Shown here one piece after another: positions 24,239-34,510 of a stretch of 64,000 nucleotides of DNA. The translations under genes were made by a program, and so were the position numbers. The notes under the pieces are model-generated. The model made no database searches and was not told the origin of the DNA. It worked only from the letters and a program-made list of their open reading frames with translations. This DNA comes from Melampsora larici-populina 98AG31 (taxonomy: Eukaryota > Basidiomycota > Pucciniomycetes > Pucciniales > Melampsoraceae), in the NCBI RefSeq assembly GCF_000204055.1, contig NW_006768826.1, positions 1,626 through 65,625 on the forward strand. The letters run 5' to 3'. How positions within the stretch are numbered: position 1 is the stretch's first letter; each line of letters opens with the position of its first letter.

Positions 24239-24877
24239 ATCCGTCTTCTTACGGAAAGGAAAAGAGTAAGTTCAACCCCTTCACTACATTATCATCAATA
24301 GTCTCTACTCTCCATTAGTTTGATCTTCAATATGACTGTTACTAATTATCATACTGTGATGTTATCTTTTTCTTTTTCATCTGAATCATTGTCGACGCTA
24401 GATCTTACTGAACTCATCGCGTCGACCCTTTTCCTTATTTTATATTGTGACCTGAACAAACCTTATAGGTCAGATACATAGTCAACTGGTCTATTCTTTC
24501 TATTCTCTTCATCTAACAAGTAGTGTCCTTTTTGTACTTGTCTATTTCTATCTTTTGTTCTATATAGGTTAGTGTTTCAGGTATTGTGACGAGAAGTGAT
24601 TGAGACTCACTTCTAGAAACTGTCACGGGAATTCAGGTGAAATTAATCCGTCTTCTTACGGAAAGGAAAAGAATCTTACTGAACTCATCGCGTCGACCCT
24701 TTTCCTTATTTTATATTGTGACCTGAACAAACCTTATAGGTTAGTGTTTCAGGTATTGTGACGAGAAGTGATTGAGACTCACTTCTAGAAACTGTCACGG
24801 GAATTCAGGTTAGTGTTTCAGGTATTGTGACGAGAAGTGATTGAGACTCACTTCTAGAAACTGTCACGGGAATTCAG
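24239..24877 (+). repeat. Exon cluster duplicated with and without its introns
   Basis: Copy 1 is block A (24239-24265), a 136-bp GT...AG interval (24266-24401, gtaagttc...gctag, containing tactaat), block B (24402-24468), a 99-bp GT...AG interval (24469-24567) and block C (24568-24636). After nine bases, copy 2 has A (24646-24672), B (24673-24739) and C (24740-24808) joined with no intervals, then C again (24809-24877). Block lengths of 27, 67 and 69 bp are kept exactly. A hairpin at 24225-24268 overlaps block A. The array abuts the transposase remnant at 24.9 kb. Confidence 0.8.
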
Positions 24878-24879
24878 GT

Positions 24880-25796
24880 ATCTCGACAAAGGAGATTTGT
24901 CGCTTTTCAGTACACAGCGTTCCTTTCAGCGTGGCAACGGGGAAATGATTACAACCTTGGTTGAGGAACATCAAGCTTCCCTAGGGGATGGATGGCCGCA
25001 TAAGAAGAAAAAACCAAATTTACATTTTGTGGAACATATCGGCCATATCTCCACACTTCTTGGGCCTCCAGCTTACACAGCTAGCTGGTCTGGTGAGCGT
25101 ATCATTGGAGCCCTTGTGCAGACCTCAAAGAATGGAAATCAAAGTGTGTTTGTTCTTAATTTTCACAAGTTTGATTGCAGCCACTGAGTAGAACAAGTGG
25201 GTGAGACTTTGCTCAAACAGCATTCAATGCGTGGATTTTTTCAAGCAATGATCCACAACAGCCATCCTGTGATTGAGGCTGACCCTATTATCAAAGAATA
25301 CCTACAACAAAATCGCCGAACCAAGTGGACCACCAAAAAACTCAGTCCTCAAGCATTTGAGGCCCTTCAAACACTTGCGATTCTTGCGCCAGACAAGACT
25401 TCAGCATCCACATTTGATATCACTACAAGCCTTGTCATTTTGACCAAGCCACACAGTACATACAGTAAAAATCCTGGAAACAGCTACATATCATACTCTT
25501 TGGACTCATGCAACAGGGTTGGTAATATCACAGACATTGTCAAGCTTCCTGATGTCACTCAGCCAGTTCTAGTTGTGAGATCACTGAAGTCTCTCAATGC
25601 TGAAGACAAGCACAAGGACCCATATGATTCGTTGCCAAGATTACTTAATGCATCAGTTATATATGATTTGCATGAGGATTATCATGTTGTTCCATGTCAC
25701 AAGGTGATTGGATAGCTTGTTGTACAACATAACACGGCAGGTACATTCGATATTGCTTGGCCAACACTTTCAATAGTACAACTCAATAATCTGGTG
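24880..25796 (+). pseudogene. C-terminal part of a Tnp2/Plavaka-like (CACTA group) transposase
   Basis: Two exon-like stretches. The first (24880-25130) has PNLHFVEHIGHISTLLGPP followed by WSGERIIGALVQTSKNG, the layout of the late domain of basidiomycete Tnp2-type transposases (PNxH...GP...xxxERxIG). The second (25197-25715) starts GETLLKQHSMRGFFQAMI and has VGNITDIVKLPDVTQPVLVV and a YDSLPRL...VIYDLHEDYHVVP segment. The frame meets a TAG at 25713-25715 but stays readable to 25796 (HNTAGTFDIAWPTLSIVQL), so the stop is premature. The catalytic N-terminal two thirds are missing. It may include the A-B-C exon cluster just upstream. Confidence 0.65.
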
Positions 25797-26453
25797 AGTT
25801 ATCAAATCAGTCATTAGTTGAACATGTCCTCATGCAACATCCAACTTTGCAGGGCTTTGTGCAATAAATCAACCTGGAAGAGTATGCAATGGATATAGAA
25901 TAACAATAAGTAGACAAATTTGTGTTGCGGTCTCAATCTCAAAGTTTTTCTTGAACACCTGTGATTCTTTTGTTAGATTTTTAAGTTTCATGTATGACCT
26001 ATATTTATTTGGAGCTGGTCATGAATTTTATTTATCATCCGAGATACTTTGATGAGATCACTCCAAAGAAATTACAAGTTCCTGACATGTCACAGGTGAG
26101 TGGATAGGCAACACATGTATTACTTGGGGTCTCCACTGTTGGTTTCCACAACTCAGGTCACAAAAGTTGATAATAAGCATGCATTCATGAAAATGTAGAG
26201 CTCCACTTCTGTCACATGGCTTGTCATTAAGATTGTCAACCAGAGTCCATGATCTTTGAATAGAGAGCCTGAAAGGATACCACATGAGTATGAACTTGCC
26301 TGCATAGGAAACTTTCAGAATGTATCCAACCTACTTAGCAATCCAAAAGAAGCCACCGGAATATTCTGGAAGATCAATCTTCATATTTGGCTGTACTACT
26401 CAACTAGCCTCATGTGGATCTACCAGTATACGCAGCCAATGCATATCCCCCAC

Positions 26454-27662
26454 TCAAAGCAAATTGGAAGTCAATCTGATATTGTTTTGGTATTGTTGAT
26501 GAAATATTTTTGAAATTGTTTTGAGGTGAATGGGACTCACTGGCCTGCCAGTGCCTAGTAAAATGTCACTGTGATCTCGGAAGTGAGTTGTTGAGAGTAG
26601 GGTGTGGTGGATCACTCTGACATTCCAGGTCAACAGTACAATAATATTCGGTTGTCCTAACACTATCTCTGCATTGTAGTTTGGGAATTGCATATGGGAA
26701 TTTTGATTAATCACCTGGTGAGGTACTCCTTCAGGAAGATGGATTGGAATTCCAGTGTTTTGATCGACAGTCCCAAAGAGACCAACAGTGTAGTCGGTCA
26801 AGTCCTTGCCGTTATGCGGCGCATTGACAAACTGGTCACAAGTCAAAACAAGACTACCACTGTAGGGAACACCATTGGGTTGGGTGAAAGGTGATGTTGA
26901 AGCAAAGGATGGGACATTCAGCGTTTCAGACATTTGAAGATTACATCCATAAAAGAGAGTACATTGTTGCATGAACAAGTTGCCAATAAATTGTTCAACT
27001 CTAGGTAAAAGATCTAATCAGGCATCGTCCTCTGCAATCAAAGTAGTGCTGCTACCGTGTGTTGAGTTCAAACAATATGGTGCTAGAATAAATTTGCAAA
27101 AAACATATAAGCAATCAAGACATATACAAAAGAAAAATATAAAACACATTGAAGACAAACCGGCCTTGGTTCCATCAGAAAGACCACCGGTGATTCCCAT
27201 TGCGTACATCTCACCGCTCCTTTTGTTTTCCGGCAAAGCTACAAAAGCATGGTTCTTGAGCACAAGATTACGAGCAGTTGTGTGCTTGTGGACAATAGAG
27301 ATAGTTTCTTTCAATTCATTGACAAACTCCTCAGGCTCTTTGTTCAGGTCAATAAATCTGACAGAAAAGACAACTTTGTGTGTCTCATTGTCCACCAAGG
27401 CCAAATTGCCTTCAGTGAAGAGAAGAGGAGAATTTGTCAGTTTGGGTCAATATCACAATTGGGGAGTTAGTGGGTTCATGTTACCTTCAGTGAAGAGATG
27501 AGGTTCAGTTTTTTTTAAAGTTTGGGACAACTTTACAATTTTAGTTTTACTGAATAAGCCGTTTTCACCCCGTATGGCATCATTGTCTTTGGCCCCTTTA
27601 GCGTTCCTATAGGCTTTGGCTCTTTCATTCTTGTAAGCTTTGTTGGAAACTGAATCAGACAT
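26454..27662 (-). pseudogene. TET/JBP-like 2-oxoglutarate/Fe(II) oxygenase, iron ligand lost
   Basis: Starts MSDSVSNKAYKNERAKAYRN at 27662. Exon 1 ends LFTEG; a 75-bp intron (27484-27410) leads to NLALVDNETHKVVFSVRF and SGEMYAMGITGG (27409-27165); a further exon block (26978-26454) has VLTCDQFVNAPHNGKDLTDYTVGLFG, then PNYNAEIVLGQPNIIVLLTW and VIHHTLLSTT. This order matches the TET/JBP family expanded in basidiomycetes with KDZ transposons. The family HxD iron motif reads HNG here (codon GGC where GAC is expected), while the distal His is present in VIHHT. The link between 27165 and 26978 contains stops in the frames I tried. Intact relatives oxidise 5-methylcytosine; this copy is probably inactive. 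Confidence 0.6.
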
Positions 27663-27776
27663 ACTATGGAAGAGGAACCAGTAAGAATCAGTATCAAGAT
27701 AGAAAGCTAGAAACCCGGTTCTTGGAATCAAGTGGAATCAGAACTGTTGACTCCCCAACATTCTCCAAGGAAGGAA

Positions 27777-27985
27777 TGGTCAACGGTAGCACGAGTGCTT
27801 GCCGTACACACCAGACTCATAGGGAATGGTTGACAGTAGCACGAGTGCTTGCCATACACACCAGACTCACATGGAGTGGTCGACAGTAGCACGAGTGCTT
27901 GCCGTACACACCAAACCCAGTCACTGCCAATCCATGAATACTGGTCAACAGTAGCACAAGTGCTTGCTGTACACACCAGATTCAG
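27777..27985. repeat. 50-bp minisatellite, four units
   Basis: Units contain gacagtagcacgagtgcttg followed by ccgtacacaccagactca. Copies of acgagtgctt start at 27791, 27841 and 27891, and a diverged acaagtgctt at 27956. The array lies just upstream of the TET/JBP-like gene and could sit in its promoter region. Confidence 0.8.
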
Positions 27986-28163
27986 AAGGAGTACGAAGGG
28001 AAGCCAATAATAATGAAGCCAAGAGACGGCAAGATTGACAATGAAATGTTAAAATAGAGGAAAATGGTGTACTTTGGGTTTGATTTAGCCAAAAAATGGA
28101 GGGAGGAAGTGCAATTAGGACGGAGAATGAAGAGAATAGAACATTCCCTTTTAACTTGTCAGA

Positions 28164-28926
28164 TATTCAATCGCACCATTGCTCCATTGGAGTGATGCAA
28201 TAGTGGAATGAGTACTAATTTTTGATTCCACTATTGCTCAAGGTGAGTCCCGGCCCCGGAGCTCCATCCAGTACCTGTCGGAGCATCCATTGAGTCCGGT
28301 CCATGTAACCGGCGTTGGAAGTATCCGGCGCCGGTTACTCTGTCCGGTTCGGTAGTCAAACGTGGGGGTCAGAATATCCGGCGGATTTATTTTGTATTTG
28401 TTTTGCCATTTTATTAATTTTTTAATTTTTTATCGCCATACAGCTGGATATCCGGCAGATATTCGGCTCAAGTACCTGTTCCAGGAATGATAGTACAAAG
28501 ATACGGCCGGCAAATCAAAAAATGTATGCATTTTTTTTAATTTTTTATTTTTTTGTCATTTTTTTCTTTTTTTTCTATTTTTTTTATTTTTTTTCGCCAT
28601 ACAGCCAGATATCCGGCGGATATTTGGCTCAAGTACCGGTTCCGGGAATGATAGTACAAAAAACCGGCCGGCAAATCAAAAAACGGATGCATTGTTTTCA
28701 TTTTTTTATTTTTTTATTTTTTTGCCATACAGCCGGATATCCGGCGGTTAGCCGGTTCAAGTACCAGTCCCAGGAATTTCAGCAAAGAAAACCGGCCGGA
28801 TACTCTCCGACGGCTGCGGATTTACCAGCAGTTCGGTTGCCGAATGGGCCAGAGTTTGCGAGATACTCATCGGATCACAGGTTGAACTATCACATCATTC
28901 CAATGGTGCGATGGTGCAATTGAATA
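28164..28926. mobile_element. 763-bp inverted-repeat element with internal CCGGATATCCGG repeats
   Basis: A left arm (28164-28209, tattcaatcgcaccattg...) and a right arm (28883-28926) are imperfect inverted copies of about 45 bp. Inside, three diverged units start catacagc.ggatatccggc at about 28436, 28594 and 28722, each followed by caagtacc.gttcc.ggaatg and a poly-T/A stretch. There is no transposase, and target-site duplications are not clear. It resembles a MITE-type element, class unknown. Confidence 0.55.
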
Positions 28927-29189
28927 GATTTGATCGCATCATCGACCAATTGATTCGATGATGCAATGATGCAATGGAGATCCATCGATTCAATTGATCA
29001 ATCCACCTGTGGCCACTCGTCTCCTCGGATACTATCCGAAGAAAACGTTACATGTATCTTCGAATGGAGTCCGATATCTCCCTTGAGAGCCGGAGAGCTG
29101 CAGAGCCGCTGCTCTTCATTATCAAAAAAAGCAAAGTCCCCATTCCTTAAGGGGACCTTCACCATCCTATCACGACCAATGTACCAGTC

Positions 29190-29395
29190 ACCAGCTCACC
29201 AGCTACCCGCACTGGTGAGCTTGTGTAAACTACCAAGCTGACCCCTCACCAGCTACCCCCACTGGTGAGCTTGTGTAAAATACAAAGCTGACCCCTCACC
29301 AGCCAATCGCACTCACTCCTCACCAGCTAACCCCACTGGTGAGCTCGTGTAAAATCCAAAACTGACCCCTCACCCCTCACCAGCTCATCAGCCCT
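29190..29395. repeat. Hairpin-forming minisatellite of about 55-60-bp units
   Basis: Three to four units of acccctcaccagctaccccc then actggtgagcttgtgtaaaa. In each unit CTCACCAG pairs with CTGGTGAG a few bases later, so every unit can form a short stem-loop. The array ends about 155 bp before the start codon of family A copy 3. Confidence 0.75.
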
Positions 29396-29549
29396 TGTAC
29401 ATACATACCCACCCTAGGTACTTGTAAGCTCGGTACAATTCAAATCTCATCAACTCATCTGTTGAGTGCATCAGCCAGGCTACACTCAACACACCACAAC
29501 TAACCATAACTTACACCATCAATCACACCATCCCAGTATCTCGCAAAGT

Positions 29550-31308
29550 ATGCCACCAGAAACACGATCCAATGGTCAACCAGCCAAAACCAAGCAATCA
29601 AAACCGAAGAATCAGCGCAAGCGACATTGCAGGGAATCCTCTTCTGGTAGCGTGTCGTCTACTCACCAACAACTGTCTACAACCGAACTGATATCTTGGT
29701 CTGGTTGGGCTTTCTCCCAAATCAAACAGACAAAAATTCTGATACCGAGCCCAAGTGTGATTCTGAACCTGAATCTGAAGATGGAGAAGGACCGGTAGAT
29801 CAAGAAGACAACGTTTTGATCAAGAAACTGGAAGCTGATGCTGTCCTTCCAACCTTGAATAACTACACCACAGTTGGAGAGGACTGGACAGATGCGTATC
29901 TTGAAAAACTTTTAGCCACTCAAAAGATTTGGTCCAATAATCGACCTTCTCAAGAAATTGTGTCTGAAGCTCTTGCCCTTCAATCAATCTTTCACCGTTC
30001 ACTCAAGATGCTGAGTCTAGTTGGGCATATAAGCTATCCGACGTTAAAGGCTGCTCTGTAGGTTATTTATCAGCCCGCTATCAGATTTGACACTCAAGCC
30101 ATGTAACTTTTCCATATTGATTCCGTTCTAGATTCATGGGTCCTTCACAGCGTCCTATAACCTCGTATGATGAATATCGAACGTACAGCAAGAAAACTAC
30201 ACAAGAATTAACTAGTAAGTTTTACCTATCTCTAAACCTCATCATTCACCAACAAACTGACCACTCTCCTATCAGTGCCCCCCCAAAACACATCACGTGG
30301 GTTTGTACCTCGCAACACCGCCGTTGGTAGATCATGGACAGGCCTACAGCCTCTTCAGAAGGCTGTTTTGCATCCACCGCTCTTCAAAAGACTCGCGCTG
30401 ACTGTTCTACAGCCTCAAGACATTCAGTCAAGCTCTGTCATCAACATCCCAAGTGAAGAAGATCCCCACAACCCCTCTGACTTGACCCCGTACCTCAGTA
30501 ACTTCAAAGAACTCGTCAACATGAAGAAAGTCGAGAAGCATTTTGAGCGTGGATGCCTAGGCGAGCGAAAAAGCCTACAAACAGAAAAGAAAGGACGGGT
30601 AGAAGCGGGCAAGGTTGTCAAACAAGTATGTATTTTATATCTTGTCTTCCATCTGAATACCACAACACTGACATTCATATTTTCTACTGTTTATCCTATC
30701 GTCCCCTCCATGTTGTCCTTTTGGTTTTCAAGCTTCACAATCTTCACAGCCAGTTCGACATCGAATTTCACTTGCTAGTAGCATCTTTCCATCCCAAGAC
30801 CAAGCTCGCCAAGGCCCTATGGATGGAGGAATACACATCCTGCCCGAGATGGGCCGACTTGGTCAAATCAGAACATCACTTACTCGAGAACTTTGCAAAA
30901 GAGTCAACACAATGCCCGCGCGACGTCTTCAAGATTCCATCCAAAAAGCCACAACCAATCACAACACAAATTAAGCAACAGACTGTTTTGAGACAACAGC
31001 TCACCACAACTCTCAACAAACTCGTCGGTCAGTCACATTCAGCCCAATTCACACTTTTTTGTCATATGAAACCTGCACAACTATCTGACGTGTCTATCGA
31101 TCGATCTGTAGAGGCACAACTCCCTTACACGCCTCGCCCAGGCATTGACATTCATCCCAAAGGACCTAATTCTGATGCTCAACTTGAACAGAAGAAGTTT
31201 CTACAAGACATACAACTCAAAGTGGCCCGAACTCCTGACTGTAAAGTCACTGATGCTATGCTTGCCAAGGGAGCAGCCCCTGGCAACATGACTATGGGCC
31301 ACGTTTGA
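29550..31308 (+). pseudogene. Family A copy 3, frameshifted
   Basis: Starts MPPETRSNGQPAKTKQSK at 29550. The Lys/Arg/Ser-rich N-terminus runs to about 29700, where the frame changes to one encoding an acidic linker and NNYTTVGEDWTDAYLEKLL...LKMLSLVGHISYPTLKAAL (to 30060). Later blocks are 30132-30213 (MGPSQRPITSYDEYRTYSKK), 30274-30624 (LFKRLALTVLQ, YLSNFKELVNMKKVEKHFERG) and 30731-31308 (SFHPKTKLAKALWMEEYTSCPRWADLV, NKLVG), ending at a TGA. Introns with GT-AG ends link the blocks (30214-30273, 30625-30730). The early frame change has no plausible intron of normal size, so it looks like an indel. The layout matches copies 1 and 2. Function unknown. Confidence 0.6.
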
Positions 31309-32062
31309 TTGTGGCTTGAAGAGATCAAAGCCAAACGTTATACAGTGGTTCTCAAAAATAGTGATTAGATTCTCCTTCAGTCGATTGTTTCTCAATCACT
31401 CTGACTCCCAAATATTTTTAATTGTAATCACTTGTCTTGCAAACGGTTTTTGTCATTCATTGGATCACATTGATCAAGAAAGATCCAAATGTTGAGTGAG
31501 CCCCGTTTCAAAAAATATGCCCATCAGCCGCCAGATGTTTTAGCTTTTTATATGTAGGTAGGAATCTCTTTATCTTTAACATTATCTCAAGTTCTTAGTC
31601 CATCTTGAGCGTAAGGAACTCTAGTTCGGCTATATGTGCAACTCAAAAAACAACAAAATATACGTGTATTATTAAAAGTGATTATACTTTTGTGATACTA
31701 TGTGCTATTTATTTGAAAATATCTAATTCGTATGATGATTCGAAAACAAAATGTTTGTAATCATGTATGTATTGTAGTTTGACGGTAGGTTGACGTGCCG
31801 TGCCGCAGCTATAGCCAAGCCCATCATCAAATTCATTTGAAGTCCACCATCGGACCACGACAATCGGACAACGGTCCACAACCGCGGGAAACGTCAAGCT
31901 CACCAGCCCACCACCTTCAAACTCTTACACAAATCGTCGATTCGACTATAAACCTTTCTCACAACCTCGCCAGCCCACCAACTCACGTTCCTTATACCCA
32001 ACTTGTTGATACAACTATCAACAGCTTTTCACCTCACCAGCCCTTTCCTTGTCGTCAATACC
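31309..32062. other. Gene-free interval
   Basis: AT-rich to 31790, then a C/A-rich, gene-like 5' leader (31800-32062) in front of the zinc-finger gene, with several caccagccc motifs. No other feature can be supported. Confidence 0.45.
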
Positions 32063-33287
32063 ATGGTTCCCGCTCCCTACCCCTTATGGAATGTCTTTCC
32101 GGCCCCACCTGAGGTTGATATTAAAGGTGATCGTAAAAAGATGGATGATTACGTTAAAGACTTTGTTCTATCACACGGCTATAAGATCTCCATACGACAC
32201 TCTTCAACTGATAAATGCAACATCTGCCACTATCACTGTCATCGAGGTGGTCTACCTCACAAACCAAAGCCCAATACCTCCACCACTTCATCCATTACCA
32301 CCGATGAGAAACCCTCACGAGCGAGTAGATCGATCAAAATTCAATGTCCTTTTCATCTCACCGCCAAGTACAATCCAACGACCGATGTTTGGCGCCTTAC
32401 TCATGTCCAAATAGGCCACAACCATGAAGCAATGTCAGATGAAACACCAGTCGTACGTAAACTTGCTTTCAAAATCTACTTCCTTCAATATCTTCAAATT
32501 GCTTGACACTCATTTGTGACTTCTGTACACAGGTCAATCATAATCCTTACCCGCCAGAAATCATCAGCCGAGCATCGCGCATCGTTGAGCTATCACCAAG
32601 AAAACAGGGCCTGATCTTGCAAGAGTTAGATTCGCTGTTGGATCAGTACACTACATCTGCCATGCGCACAAACATTGTAAGTACCCCACTTACATCGCAC
32701 AACTCTGTATGAACCTTACAGAGTTACACTGGTGGGTCCCTCTCAGATCAAAACCGATGATGAGGCACATATGAGCACTCAGAACAAAGAAACGATTGAA
32801 ATCGTAAGTAAACCATCTCTCACGTTTCAACACTATCCCCGTTGTGACTTTGTAATTATGTGTATCCAGTGCGTTGTGAATGATACCGTTATGGAGGACA
32901 ATAACATTGTCATCAATCCGGGCAAAGTCTTACCAACTGAGGTGTCCAAGAGCTCTAACACTTCAGGGCAAAAATCGAATGACGATAACGAGCTGTCATC
33001 AGCCGAAGCACTTGAAGATGGAATCCCAGATTCCGTTTCCGCTAAAGATGTGAGTATTGGTCACTTATTCCTTGTTCTTTGGATGACTGATTGGCTGAGT
33101 TTATCAGAGTCAACGAGGCGGTTCAAAGGCAAAGCGCGCTGCGCCTGCTGACAAGCTGTCGGATGTCAAGAAAGCTGGCGTTGGAACCATCAAAAAGTCA
33201 AAGACGAAAAGTCACTCGAAGAAAGTGCCACTTGCTACGGCCCCATGCACGCGGTCGAGCAGGCGTAGCACTCGTCGAGTCCCTTGA
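32063..33287 (+). CDS. FAR1-type zinc-finger protein, intact five-exon gene
   Basis: Exons 32063-32452, 32533-32676, 32747-32803, 32870-33049 and 33108-33287 join to 951 bp (316 residues) with no stop; all four introns are phase 0 with GT-AG ends. Residues 20-130 hold a FAR1/WRKY-GCM1-like zinc-binding domain: YVKDFVLSHGYKISIRHSSTDKCNICHYHCHRGG, then IKIQCPFHLTAKYN...WRLTHVQIGHNHE. This domain binds DNA and is usually the N-terminal part of Mutator-like transposases. No MULE catalytic domain follows; instead there is an acidic linker and a Lys/Arg/Ser-rich basic tail (KAKRAAPADK, KKSKTKSHSKK), which could be a nuclear signal. It may be a domesticated, transposase-derived DNA-binding protein or a solo accessory gene. 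The acceptor of exon 3 is my choice between two possibilities. Confidence 0.75.
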
Positions 33288-33550
33288 GTAGCAGTTACAT
33301 TCCAATTTCTTTCAAATCTGCTTACATTTATATGTTACATTTACATTTCAATCAACTTGTCGACTTTTAAGTTTTGGTAGAAGAATATGTATATTCTTCT
33401 GTATGTCCATTAATCAACTTGTTGAGTTTTAAGTTTTGATGTATGTTTGGACTCTGAGGATCTGTATATTCTTCTATATGTCCATTCTTGTAGTTTCTTA
33501 AACGTTGTCGAGCTTGGAAAATATATAGTTTTAGTTATTACAAATGTTGT

Positions 33551-33664
33551 CCGAGTTGCAAAAACAATTAGTTTTAGTTTTTAATTGCATCTATACTCTT
33601 GCAGTGATCCGAGTTGCAAAAACAATTAGTTTTAGTTTTTGATTGCATCTATGCTCTTGCAGTG
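33551..33664. repeat. Tandem duplication, 58-bp period
   Basis: Two near-identical units starting ccgagttgcaaaaacaatta at 33551 and 33609, each ending ctcttgcagtga. They lie in the AT-rich 3' flank of the zinc-finger gene. The rest of 33288-35811 shows no gene. Confidence 0.8.
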
Positions 33665-34009
33665 ACAAGCTTGAATAGAGCCATGAAAACAAAAGATGTT
33701 GATGAGTTGTATTGAACAAAGGACAGTGCCAAGTTCATAGTCATATCTACATTCTTTGGAATTACAATTGACTTGTTGAGTGTTGAAGAATGGCATCATG
33801 AAAATAATCAAGTCAATATATCACTCTACATCCTTCCCAATCAACTTGGAAAGAATGAAGTCGTGAACATCAGTAAGTCAATAAGTGAGTTGTAAACAAA
33901 CATATTATAGTTTCAAGTTCAGTGGTAGATATGAGCTTTCTAAGTGTATACTCTCATACTTTTCTCTTTGTGATAGCAAGAGTAAGTGTGCAAAGAATTG
34001 ATGTTGTCA

Positions 34010-34510
34010 ACATTGACAACAGCCTCTTTCATTATAAACTTTATGTTGACAATCAACAGTTTGAATGCTGAAGATTGTGAGCACTTTTCAATTAAGGAAG
34101 GACAATCAAGGAGCTTGTTTACAATCAAAAGCATGAGTGCTTGATGATTGTGAGCGCGTTCAATAAAGGAGATTGTTGACAATCAAAAGTTTGAAAGATC
34201 GATGATTGTAAGTACTTTTATTGTTCTCATTCAAGGACATTGTTGATACAATTCAATAATGTAACCAGTGATACAATCATTAGCGGACATTCATATATTC
34301 TCATCTTGAACAATGGATCATTGTTAGATTCATCCTGAACAACGATGATGGATTATAATTTTGTGTGACTTCTTTAGGTCTCACCAAGTGAGATCACAGG
34401 TATTGTGATTCATATATTCTCATTTTGAATACTGGATCAGTTGCATTGTTGGATTCATCCTGAACAAGGATGAAGGATTATTATTTTGTAATCTCATTTG
34501 CTCTCACCAA
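34010..34510. repeat. Two short diverged tandem repeats in AT-rich DNA
   Basis: Around 34010-34210, ttgacaatcaaaagtttgaa and gatgattgtgagc variants recur three times. Around 34285-34510 a roughly 118-bp unit (ttcatatattctcat...ggattcatcctgaacaa.gatg) occurs twice. No coding signal. Confidence 0.55.

Noticed and set aside
27477..28150. Minisatellite at 27.8 kb considered as a CRISPR array
   Set aside because: Only four diverged units with 50-65-bp spacing and no distinct spacers, in a eukaryotic setting.
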